8,027 nucleotides of DNA from Candidatus Baldrarchaeota archaeon (GTDB lineage: Archaea; Asgardarchaeota; Baldrarchaeia; Baldrarchaeales; DXJG01). The notes beneath the pieces are model-generated. The model was given only the letters and a program-made list of their open reading frames with translations. It was not told the DNA's origin and did not search any database. Shown in pieces: positions 1-5,718 of this stretch. The stretch covers positions 1 through 8,027 of the forward strand of contig JAUQZC010000108.1 of assembly GCA_030587435.1 (NCBI GenBank). The letters run 5' to 3'. Each line of letters opens with the position of its first letter. Within the stretch, counting starts at the first letter, position 1. The translations under genes were made by a program, and so were the position numbers.

Positions 1-74
1 TGCATCAGCAACCTTGATGATTCCAAGCAGTTTTACCACTAAATTTCCTTTACCCTCAATAATTCACATTTCCT

Positions 75-1244
75 GTGCTGAACACTCTTGCCCTTCTGTT
101 AAGCGTTCTTGCAGGCTCCCCGTGGCCTGAGTTTGAAACAGCCAGAAATCTGCTGTCTGAACCTTGGAGAATTCTGCCGTTCGCCGTTTTTATCCTGCTC
201 TATGGCCCACTACCGGAAGAGCTGGGCTGGCGTGGTTATGCTCTAGATGGACTGCAGGCGAGATATAATGCTGTTCTCTCAAGCCCTATCTTGGGCGTGG
301 TATGGGCATTGTGGCATCTTCCTCTTTTCTTTATGAAAGGACAATGGCAGCACGACGTGTTAAAATTTGGTACATTGGATTTCTGGACGTTTATTTTCAG
401 CCCAATCTCTCTTTCAATTCTATTCACCTGGATTTACAACAACACCAACCGCAGCACCTTGTCCGCTATCTTCTTCCATTTCATGTGCAATTTCAGTGGA
501 AATCTCATTCCATTAACAGAGCAGGGCAGGTTATATAGTCTGATTTTGATTATTATCTTATCAATGGTGGTAACACTCATTTTTGGACCAGAAACTTTAA
601 CCTATAATAGAAGAGAATGCCAAATGATATCAGCAGAGAAGGGAATTCTAAGGCGTTTTTTCGGCAAGGGGATTTATCCATCTCAAATATCCTTCTGGCT
701 GGATTTTCCTTTACGGAGACTTATTCTTTCTCCCCAGAAGCTGGCCGATAGGCTTCATCTCAAAGAAAATTTCAATGTACTTGAGATAGGTCCTGGTCCC
801 GGTTACTTTAGTGTTGAAGTCGCACGGCGTATCCCGCATGGGCATCTAGAATTGTTTGACTTGCAAAAAGAGATGCTTAAAAAAGCACGTTGTAAGATTG
901 AGTCAGCAGGGCTACGTAATGTTGGATTTATTCAAGGAGACGCTGTCGATCTTCCGTTTGATGAGAACGAATTTGATGTCGTTTTTCTCGTCGCAGTCTT
1001 AGGTGAAGTTTCAAATAAAGAAGGATGTTTAGATTCTATCTACAGAGTCCTAAAACCCTCGGGTCTATTATCCATCACAGAACAGCCAGGAGACCCTGAC
1101 TTTTTACCTCTGCCGGTGGTTCGTTCGTTGGCTGAAAAACAGGGATTTAAATTCATCGAGAGCTACGGCAAGAAAAAGAATTATACTGCGAACTTTAGAA
1201 AGCCTGATCAAAGGAGTAAGAAAAAGAGGAATAGATATGAGTAA
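75..1244 (+). CDS. CPBP-type membrane protease (N-truncated) fused in frame to a class I SAM methyltransferase
   Basis: The 389-residue frame joins two unrelated domains. Residues 1-180 are the C-terminal part of a CPBP/CAAX-protease-like membrane protein: EELGWRG with Glu48, Glu49 and Arg53, then WALWH with His81, then HFMCN with His135 and Asn139, so the three catalytic motifs are all present between hydrophobic segments. Residues about 184-389 are a complete SAM methyltransferase with the glycine-rich motif I VLEIGPGPG (235-243), an acidic residue after the second strand (Asp262) and GDAVDLPF (288-295). CPBP proteins usually have further N-terminal membrane helices that are missing here. 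The GTG at 75 is the first usable start after a stop at 60-62, yet residues encoded at 63-74 still read like the family. No stop lies between the domains. Arginine codons are often CGN, unlike the genes to the right. Substrates are unknown. It could be a real fusion, or two genes with the separating stop lost. Confidence 0.7.
   Translation: MLNTLALLLSVLAGSPWPEFETARNLLSEPWRILPFAVFILLYGPLPEELGWRGYALDGLQARYNAVLSSPILGVVWALWHLPLFFMKGQWQHDVLKFGTLDFWTFIFSPISLSILFTWIYNNTNRSTLSAIFFHFMCNFSGNLIPLTEQGRLYSLILIIILSMVVTLIFGPETLTYNRRECQMISAEKGILRRFFGKGIYPSQISFWLDFPLRRLILSPQKLADRLHLKENFNVLEIGPGPGYFSVEVARRIPHGHLELFDLQKEMLKKARCKIESAGLRNVGFIQGDAVDLPFDENEFDVVFLVAVLGEVSNKEGCLDSIYRVLKPSGLLSITEQPGDPDFLPLPVVRSLAEKQGFKFIESYGKKKNYTANFRKPDQRSKKKRNRYE
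624..1244 (+). other. Methyltransferase domain with its own possible ATG start
   Basis: An in-frame ATG at 624 begins MISAEKG, just where family methyltransferases of about 200 residues would start. A purine-rich stretch, agaagaga, lies about 8-15 bases upstream. From here the product would be 206 residues and soluble, with the SAM-binding signature near its residue 52 and the ending TANFRKP typical of this family as I remember it. The methyltransferase could therefore be made separately even though the upstream protease frame runs straight into it. This is inferred from domain boundaries; nothing in the sequence proves internal initiation. Confidence 0.4.
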
Positions 1245-1253
1245 AGAATTTAG

Positions 1254-1285
1254 GTGGGGTTCAGAACTCCACGGTGCTTCACACC
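1254..1285. repeat. Two adjacent small hairpins downstream of the fusion gene
   Basis: GTGGGGT (1254-1260) pairs with ACTCCAC (1266-1272), with one G-T wobble, around the loop TCAGA. It is followed at once by GGTG (1273-1276) pairing with CACC (1282-1285) around CTTCA. No T-tract follows, so this is not a standard intrinsic terminator. The pair sits in the GC-rich 3' flank of the fusion gene, 16 bases before the larger structured element at 1301. Confidence 0.35.
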
Positions 1286-1300
1286 CTGCCCCTTGGGTCA

Positions 1301-1377
1301 TATAACAGCGGATAAAGGGGAAATCAGAGATTTCCTTAAATTGCCTTTGGCAACTTCTTTTATCGTAAGCTGTTATA
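1301..1377. other. 77-nt three-way-junction element, attC-like
   Basis: The ends TATAACAGC (1301-1309) and GCTGTTATA (1369-1377) are perfect 9-bp inverted arms. Inside them GATAAAGG (1311-1318) pairs with CTTTTATC (1357-1364) over 8 bp with one wobble, separated from the outer stem by unequal spacers of 1 and 4 bases. The core holds two perfect hairpins: GGAAATC/GATTTCC around AGA (1319-1335) and TTGCC/GGCAA around TTT (1341-1353). The outer heptamers ATATAAC (1300-1306) and GTTATAC (1372-1378) match the attC core consensus RYYYAAC and GTTRRRY at six of seven positions each. Layout (outer box, asymmetric spacer, inner box, variable terminal structure), size, and position after a foreign-looking ORF fit an integron attC site. 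A miniature transposable palindrome or a structured RNA are alternatives. It is not a tRNA: the T-arm signature is absent. Confidence 0.45.
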
Positions 1378-1412
1378 CTAACAATAAGTTAATAGAATCC
1401 CTTCACATAACA

Positions 1413-1419
1413 TTTATAA
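1413..1419 (+). promoter_or_regulatory. Putative TATA box for rps7
   Basis: TTTATAA, the archaeal TATA form, would place transcription start near 1440-1445 and give a leader of about 50 bases before the S7 ATG. It lies downstream of the structured element at 1301-1377, so rps7 transcripts from this promoter would not contain that element. Confidence 0.45.
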
Positions 1420-1482
1420 GCTAAAGTCTTTCTTTACGCCTTAGCCTTGATGCTTCAACAACTATGAGAGGTACTTTAATCT

Positions 1483-1488
1483 AGGTGA
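1483..1488 (+). promoter_or_regulatory. Ribosome binding site deciding the rps7 start
   Basis: AGGTGA matches the archaeal Shine-Dalgarno core and ends 5 bases before the ATG at 1494. The upstream in-frame GTG at 1485 lies inside this site, so 1494 is the better start. Confidence 0.7.
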
Positions 1489-1493
1489 AACAC

Positions 1494-2099
1494 ATGAGTG
1501 AGATTAAACTCTTTGGAAAGTGGGATTACGAAGGCATTGAAATATTAGACCCAGGATTAAAAAGATATATATGCCTAAAACCAGTATATTTACCCCACAC
1601 GGGAGGAAGACATGAACATAAAAAGTTTGGTAAAGCGGAAGTACCAATTGTTGAAAGATTGATTAATAAACTCATGAATCCAGGGCTTTCCAAGGGGAAA
1701 GGAGGAAAAGTACTTAAGCACGGTAGATGCGGGGGTAAAAAGCATAAAGCATATAATATCGTAAAGGCTGCTTTCGAAATAATACACCTAAAGACAGGCG
1801 AAAACCCTATACAAGTATTAATTAGAGCTATCGAAAATGCTGCACCGAGAGAAGAAACGACGACAGTTTCCTATGGAGGAATTAGATACCATCTAGCTGT
1901 TGATGTCGCACCTCAACGCAGAGTGGACTTAGCATTAAGATTCATTGTACAGGGAGCTGCAAGAGCAACATTTAACAATCCAAAACCAATAGAAGAGTGC
2001 TTGGCTGATGAAATAATACTCGCATCACGAAACGATCCAAAAAGCCACGCAATAAGAAGAAAAGAAGAAATAGAAAGAATAGCTCTGTCAGCTCGATAA
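1494..2099 (+). CDS. rps7: Small-subunit ribosomal protein uS7, archaeal type
   Basis: This 201-residue protein is uS7, which organises the head of the 30S subunit and contacts 16S rRNA and the E-site/mRNA exit region. The match is strong over its length: [20 protein letters not shown] near the start, [11 protein letters not shown] (51-61), [17 protein letters not shown] (104-120), [16 protein letters not shown] (135-150), [13 protein letters not shown] (162-174) and [11 protein letters not shown] at the end. ATG 1494 is preferred over GTG 1485 because AGGTGA sits 5 bases before it. Residues about 63-80 (positively charged, glycine-rich) form a longer loop than I recall in Sulfolobus or thaumarchaeal S7. 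The usual archaeal neighbour rps12 is absent upstream, replaced by unrelated intergenic DNA. The gene converges on the GTPase gene with a 39-base gap. Confidence 0.97.
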   Translation: MSEIKLFGKWDYEGIEILDPGLKRYICLKPVYLPHTGGRHEHKKFGKAEVPIVERLINKLMNPGLSKGKGGKVLKHGRCGGKKHKAYNIVKAAFEIIHLKTGENPIQVLIRAIENAAPREETTTVSYGGIRYHLAVDVAPQRRVDLALRFIVQGAARATFNNPKPIEECLADEIILASRNDPKSHAIRRKEEIERIALSAR

Positions 2100-2106
2100 A
2101 ACAACA

Positions 2107-2112
2107 GTTTTT
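2107..2112 (+). terminator. Possible T-tract terminator after rps7
   Basis: A five-T run (2108-2112) begins 9 bases after the S7 stop. Archaeal RNA polymerase can terminate at oligo-T stretches without a hairpin. One short run is weak support. Confidence 0.25.
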
Positions 2113-2138
2113 ACTACCCATGTAATACTCTGACCAAT

Positions 2139-2948
2139 TTAATTGGATGTTTCAGTTTCTTCAGGTTTTTTCCAAACAACTATTTTCCCTTTCTGCCAAT
2201 CGCGTAAAATGATTCTCGCCATTTCTTCTATGTCAGGCTTTCCACTCTTTAGCAATCGTCCTCTTTTAATTGCCAGCTTCTCCAAGAATTTGAGATCATC
2301 ATCAGTTTCTATACCGTAAACCTTAGCTAACTGTTTAGGGTCTTTTTTCTTAATGAATTTTATTAATTCTAAGGCGCAAGTAATTGGATCCTCAATTTTT
2401 TCAACTTCTAAAGCGCTTTTAAGTATTAACGATATTTCATCTTCAGCCGGATATACCCCAGGGGTGTCCAAAATAAAGATCTTAGGAGTTACTCTGAAAA
2501 GCTGACTACGCTTAGTAAAGCCTGGAATCGGACTTGTGCCAGCACTATGTTTACCCTTTAGAACATTAATGATTGAGCTTTTACCAACATTAGGGTATCC
2601 TATTAAGGCTACCTTGACAGGTATTTTGGAGGCATATTTTAGAATAGTTTTCCGAAGAATTTTTGTTCCAAGCCGATTTTTTGAACTAATATATACTGTA
2701 GGATATTCTTTGCTAAGTTTTTTCTTCCATTCCTCTAATACTTCTTTTGGCACAAGATCGGACTTGTTTATTACAAGAATTAATTTCTTTCCCTTTTTTG
2801 TTACGATTTCTTCTATTTTCTTGTTTCTAAAACTTTCGGGATCTCGAGAATCTAATACCTCAAGTATAATATCAGCTTCATTTATAACTCTAAAAACAGA
2901 TTTCCACGTCTTTTTGCTTGGTGATATTTTCATAAACAGTTTCTCCAT
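2139..2948 (-). CDS. Circularly permuted GTPase, YlqF/RbgA-like, probably ribosome assembly
   Basis: The 269-residue protein has GTPase motifs in permuted order: G4 NKSD (61-64), G5-like SSK (88-90), G1/P-loop GYPNVGKSS (117-125), a G2 Thr in PGFTK (142-146) and G3 DTPGV (161-165). DSRDPESFRN (33-42) before G4 and the tail RGRLLKSGKPD...ARIILRDWQKGKI are typical of the YlqF/RbgA/NOG2 group, which promotes large ribosomal subunit maturation in bacteria and eukaryotes. A similar role here is inference. Two starts are possible: ATG 2948 (weak GGATGA 12 bases upstream) or ATG 2933 (MKISPSKK), which has GGAG about 9 bases upstream and may be the true one. It lies 45 bases downstream of hypC on the same strand, so the two may be co-transcribed, although their known roles differ. 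Confidence 0.92.
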   Translation of the reverse strand: MEKLFMKISPSKKTWKSVFRVINEADIILEVLDSRDPESFRNKKIEEIVTKKGKKLILVINKSDLVPKEVLEEWKKKLSKEYPTVYISSKNRLGTKILRKTILKYASKIPVKVALIGYPNVGKSSIINVLKGKHSAGTSPIPGFTKRSQLFRVTPKIFILDTPGVYPAEDEISLILKSALEVEKIEDPITCALELIKFIKKKDPKQLAKVYGIETDDDLKFLEKLAIKRGRLLKSGKPDIEEMARIILRDWQKGKIVVWKKPEETETSN

Positions 2949-2993
2949 TAATTTAATCGTTCATCCTTAAAAGGCAGACGTACCATTCAAGAA

Positions 2994-3218
2994 CTAAGTG
3001 TTAATCGCTTCCGACACTTCTCGCCATAATTTGAGTATCTCTTCAGCCTCTTTTCTTTCTAATTTCTGAATAGCGAAACCTACATGAATTAAAACATAAT
3101 CTCCCACTTTAACGTTGTCAATTAGAGATAAATTCACCTCTCTTCGAATCCCTCCAAAATCAACAACACCTCTATCTCCCTTTATCTCCAATACTTTCGC
3201 TGGTACAGCTAGACACAT
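2994..3218 (-). CDS. hypC: HypC/HybG/HupF-family hydrogenase maturation chaperone
   Basis: A 74-residue protein with the hallmark N-terminus MCLAVPAKV. Cys2, exposed once Met is removed, is the conserved residue through which HypC carries the Fe(CN)2CO precursor with HypD and binds the large-subunit precursor of NiFe hydrogenase. The second signature, VGDYVLIHVGFAI (38-50, His45), is also present, and the length is normal. The ATG is preceded by GGGTGG six bases upstream, a good archaeal ribosome binding site. No other hyp gene or hydrogenase subunit is visible in this window, so its partners must be elsewhere. It is probably the first gene of a leftward unit with the GTPase gene 45 bases downstream. 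Confidence 0.93.
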   Translation of the reverse strand: MCLAVPAKVLEIKGDRGVVDFGGIRREVNLSLIDNVKVGDYVLIHVGFAIQKLERKEAEEILKLWREVSEAINT

Positions 3219-3260
3219 AATAGCCCACCCTGATGGTAGAATTTTTCCTTTTCAATTAAT

Positions 3261-3267
3261 GTATAAG
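3261..3267 (-). promoter_or_regulatory. Putative TATA box for hypC
   Basis: On the minus strand this reads CTTATAC, about 45 bases before the hypC ATG. Transcription would begin near 3236, giving a short leader that still contains the GGGTGG ribosome binding site. This is inferred from motif and spacing only. Confidence 0.35.
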
Positions 3268-3288
3268 TCTTTGTAATTTAAATTTAAC

Positions 3289-3308
3289 ACTTATAATTAT
3301 CGATAAGT
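3289..3308. repeat. Inverted repeat ACTTAT/ATAAGT in the divergent region
   Basis: ACTTAT (3289-3294) is the exact reverse complement of ATAAGT (3303-3308), with 8 bases between. It lies upstream of the hypC promoter. Short AT-rich arms can arise by chance. Confidence 0.25.
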
Positions 3309-3314
3309 AACTTG

Positions 3315-3336
3315 GAGTTTTATAGCCATAAAACTC
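3315..3336. repeat. Perfect 9-bp-arm palindrome, possible operator
   Basis: GAGTTTTAT (3315-3323) and ATAAAACTC (3328-3336) are exact reverse complements around AGCC. It sits in the 295-bp region between the divergent hypC and mvaS promoters, too far from either gene end to be an ordinary terminator. A dimeric regulator's operator is a reasonable reading. Weaker arms ACTATT/AATAGT follow at 3346-3369. Confidence 0.45.
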
Positions 3337-3444
3337 TCAATGCCTACTATTCTCCGAGTGTAAAATAGTTCTTCGATTATTTGTTAACAATAAATTTTTT
3401 ATCTCACCATTGTCGAAATCACAACTAGCAGTTGAATAGAAACC

Positions 3445-3452
3445 TTTAATAA
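3445..3452 (+). promoter_or_regulatory. Putative TATA box of the mvaS operon
   Basis: TTTAATAA preceded by GAAACC, a plausible BRE. Transcription would start around 3475, giving a leader of about 35-40 bases before the ATG at 3514. GGAGAGGA (3501-3508), 5 bases before that ATG, is the ribosome binding site. Confidence 0.4.
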
Positions 3453-3513
3453 CCCTTCACACACCTCCATCTGAATACATAAAATATTTCACTTTTATAT
3501 GGAGAGGACATAG

Positions 3514-4554
3514 ATGACAAAAGAAGCTGGCATAATAGGGTATGGAGCATACATACCAATATACAGAGTCAAAGCATGTGAAATAGGCAAGATATGGGGT
3601 AACTATAACGGACACGTACCCATAATGGAGAAAGCAGTAGCAGGAATAGATGAAGACCTTGTAACAATCTCAGTTGAAGCAGCAAAATACGCTATAAGAA
3701 GAGCAAAAATAAATCCAAAAGAAATAGGAGCTGTATACATCGGAACCGAAAGTAAACCCTACGCAGTAAAACCCTCAGGTACAATTGTAGCGGAGGCCAT
3801 AGGAGCCACCCCGCTCGTAGTAACAGCAGACTTCGAGTTCGCGTGCAAGGCTGGAACGGAGGCATTTCAGGCATGCATTGACCATGTACTGTCAGGAAGG
3901 ATAAAATACGCAATGGCAATAGGCGCTGATACCGCCCAAGGCCGTCCAGGGGATCAATTAGAGTATACAGCAGCATCTGGAGGAGCCGCTTTTATCTTTA
4001 CCAAGAAGTCAAACAAAACCTTAGCATATTGTGAGGGAGCAGTTTCATTCGTCACAGATACTCCAGACTTTTGGAGAAGAGCCCACGAACACTATCCAAT
4101 GCATGCTGAAAGATTTACCGGAGAACCAGCATACTTCTACCATATAATAAATTCTGTCAGAACTCTAATGGAAAACATGGGACTAAAACCTAGCGACTTT
4201 AAGTACGCCGTATTTCACCAACCCAATGCTAAATTCCCGGTGAAAGTCGCCAAAAAACTAGGATTTACGATGGAACAAATAAAACCGGGACTATTGTCCC
4301 CATACATAGGAAACTGTTATGCAGGGTCATCGCTTGTGGGATTTGCCGCCACCCTAGATGTAGCAAACCCAGGTGACAGAATATTACTAGCATCATATGG
4401 CTCAGGAGCCGGCAGTGATGCCTTTAGCTTTGTTGTTCAAGACATCATATTAGAAAAGAGAAATCCTATTCCTTCTGTTAGAGACATGATTGGTGTAAGA
4501 AAATATATAGACTACTCAACATATGTGAAGTTCAGGGGAAAAATAAGGGCGTGA
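3514..4554 (+). CDS. mvaS: Hydroxymethylglutaryl-CoA synthase, archaeal type
   Basis: HMG-CoA synthase condenses acetyl-CoA with acetoacetyl-CoA, the committed entry to the mevalonate pathway for archaeal lipids. The 346-residue length is normal for the archaeal form. The catalytic set is intact: Glu79 in YIGTES, Cys111 in [13 protein letters not shown] (acyl-enzyme nucleophile) and His235 in [10 protein letters not shown]. The numbers nearly equal those of the Staphylococcus enzyme. [11 protein letters not shown] (266-276) and [14 protein letters not shown] (291-304) are the usual C-terminal signatures. ATG 3514 follows GGAGAGGA by 5 bases. It heads a three-gene operon with a thiolase homologue (6-base gap) and a DUF35 protein; in methanogens these proteins form a complex that channels acetoacetyl-CoA. 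Confidence 0.97.
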   Translation: MTKEAGIIGYGAYIPIYRVKACEIGKIWGNYNGHVPIMEKAVAGIDEDLVTISVEAAKYAIRRAKINPKEIGAVYIGTESKPYAVKPSGTIVAEAIGATPLVVTADFEFACKAGTEAFQACIDHVLSGRIKYAMAIGADTAQGRPGDQLEYTAASGGAAFIFTKKSNKTLAYCEGAVSFVTDTPDFWRRAHEHYPMHAERFTGEPAYFYHIINSVRTLMENMGLKPSDFKYAVFHQPNAKFPVKVAKKLGFTMEQIKPGLLSPYIGNCYAGSSLVGFAATLDVANPGDRILLASYGSGAGSDAFSFVVQDIILEKRNPIPSVRDMIGVRKYIDYSTYVKFRGKIRA

Positions 4555-4560
4555 ACAGGC

Positions 4561-5718
4561 TTGAGGAAAGTAGCGGTCATTGCCATCGGTTATACAAAAG
4601 TTAAAGAGCATTGGGGGCTTTCAATAAGAGATTTATTTACTGAAGCAGCAATAATGGCCTTAAATGAAGTAACAATAGACCGGGTAGATGCGCTCTATGT
4701 GGGAAATATGTCTTCTGGCTACTGTCAACATCAAGAGCATCTGGGCGCATTAATGGCAGATTACATAGGTCTAAAATCTCCTCCTGCTGTCAAGATTGAA
4801 GCAGCAGGAGCTTCTGGAGGTATGGCATTAAGGGAAGGAATTCAAGCAGTAGCATCGGGGCTCCACGATTTTGTTGTAGTAGGTGGGGTCGAAAAAATGT
4901 CAGACGTTTTAACACCGGACATAACCTATGCCATGGCCATGGCAGCGGATCAAGAATATGAAGCTTTTATAGGAGTCACTTTCACTGCTTTAAATGCAAT
5001 GATTAAAAGAGCGTATCAACATAAATTTGGCGTTTCAGATGAGTTAATAGCAACATTACCTGTACATTGTCATGATATGGCTTCAAAGAATCCTTATGCA
5101 CAGTATCCGTTTAAAATAACTGTAGAACAAGTTTTATCATCACCTTTTGTTGCAGAACCTTTAAGACTTCTTGAATGTTCATCTCCAGCAGATGGAGCAG
5201 CAATACTAATACTCTGCCCCCTAGAAAAGGCTAAAAAATTTACAGACACCCCAATAGAAATAGCGGGAATAGGTGCAGCCACGGACACAATTGCCCTTTA
5301 CCAAAGAGATGATTTCACGACATTTAAGGCAACTATCGAAGCTGCCAATATGGCTTATAAAATGGCTCACATAAAACCTGAAGAAGTAGATGTAGCAGAA
5401 ATTCACGACTCTTTCAGCATTACCGGAGTAATATCGCTTGAGGATCTCGGTTTCTTTAAAAAAGGAATAGCAGCAAAAGCTATTTCCGAAGGAGAAATAG
5501 CTCCAGGAGGGAAAATCGCAGTAAACACTTTTGGTGGATTAAAAGCTAGAGGGCACCCCGTGGGCGCAACGGGAGTGTATCAAGTGGCAGAGGTTGTTAA
5601 GCAACTACGAGGAGAAGCTGGCAAAAACCAAGTTGATGACGCAGAAATCGGTCTAACACAAAACATTGGAGGAGTAGGTGGAACTGTGACTGTTTACATC
5701 TTCAGGAGGATAGATTAA
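4561..5718 (+). CDS. Thiolase-family protein of the HMGS/DUF35 operon, lacking catalytic cysteines
   Basis: The 385-residue protein aligns throughout with archaeal acetyl-CoA C-acetyltransferases of the SCP2-thiolase-like group: QEHLGALMADYIG (58-70), GGVEKMSD (108-115), NPYAQYPF (177-184), SPADGAA (208-214), VNTFGGLKARGHPVGATG (321-338) and GLTQNIGGVGG (364-374). Normally it would condense two acetyl-CoA to acetoacetyl-CoA for the HMG-CoA synthase encoded just upstream. However, the CxS nucleophile position reads EAAGASGG, with Gly83 (GGA, 4807-4809) where homologues I recall have Cys. The HDCF motif reads HDSF, with Ser284 instead of the acid/base Cys; His282 and His332 remain. Normal thiolase chemistry therefore looks impossible. 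It may be a structural partner, or use chemistry like the Cys-less thiolase-fold aldolases that pair with DUF35 proteins. It starts at TTG 4561 (MRKVAVIAIGYTK), 6 bases after the mvaS stop, with no strong ribosome binding site, suggesting translational coupling. Confidence 0.9.
   Translation: MRKVAVIAIGYTKVKEHWGLSIRDLFTEAAIMALNEVTIDRVDALYVGNMSSGYCQHQEHLGALMADYIGLKSPPAVKIEAAGASGGMALREGIQAVASGLHDFVVVGGVEKMSDVLTPDITYAMAMAADQEYEAFIGVTFTALNAMIKRAYQHKFGVSDELIATLPVHCHDMASKNPYAQYPFKITVEQVLSSPFVAEPLRLLECSSPADGAAILILCPLEKAKKFTDTPIEIAGIGAATDTIALYQRDDFTTFKATIEAANMAYKMAHIKPEEVDVAEIHDSFSITGVISLEDLGFFKKGIAAKAISEGEIAPGGKIAVNTFGGLKARGHPVGATGVYQVAEVVKQLRGEAGKNQVDDAEIGLTQNIGGVGGTVTVYIFRRID
5704..5710 (+). promoter_or_regulatory. 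Strong ribosome binding site for the DUF35 gene
   Basis: AGGAGGA lies inside the last codons of the thiolase gene, 8 bases before the ATG at 5719. The thiolase stop TAA (5716-5718) abuts that ATG, so the genes are tightly coupled. Confidence 0.6.

Noticed and set aside
1254..1272. T-arm-like hairpin with a GGTTC start, considered as a tRNA remnant
   Set aside because: The loop reads TTCAGAA, with G where the invariant A58 should be, and no D-arm or anticodon arm is found upstream, which is coding sequence.
1301..1377. tRNA-sized (77 nt) folded element considered as a tRNA
   Set aside because: It has no GGTTCRA-type T-arm, no seven-base anticodon loop and its two internal hairpins have three-base loops, so a cloverleaf does not form.
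2536..2970. 144-codon frame on the plus strand, antisense to the GTPase gene
   Set aside because: The opposite strand encodes clear G1, G3 and G4 GTPase motifs; the plus-strand product is Phe/Ser-rich with no recognisable family.
3465..3504. CTCCAT (3465-3470) pairing with ATGGAG (3499-3504) over the mvaS ribosome binding site
   Set aside because: Only 6 bp around a 28-base loop, and the predicted transcription start lies at or after the first arm, so it may not be in the mRNA.
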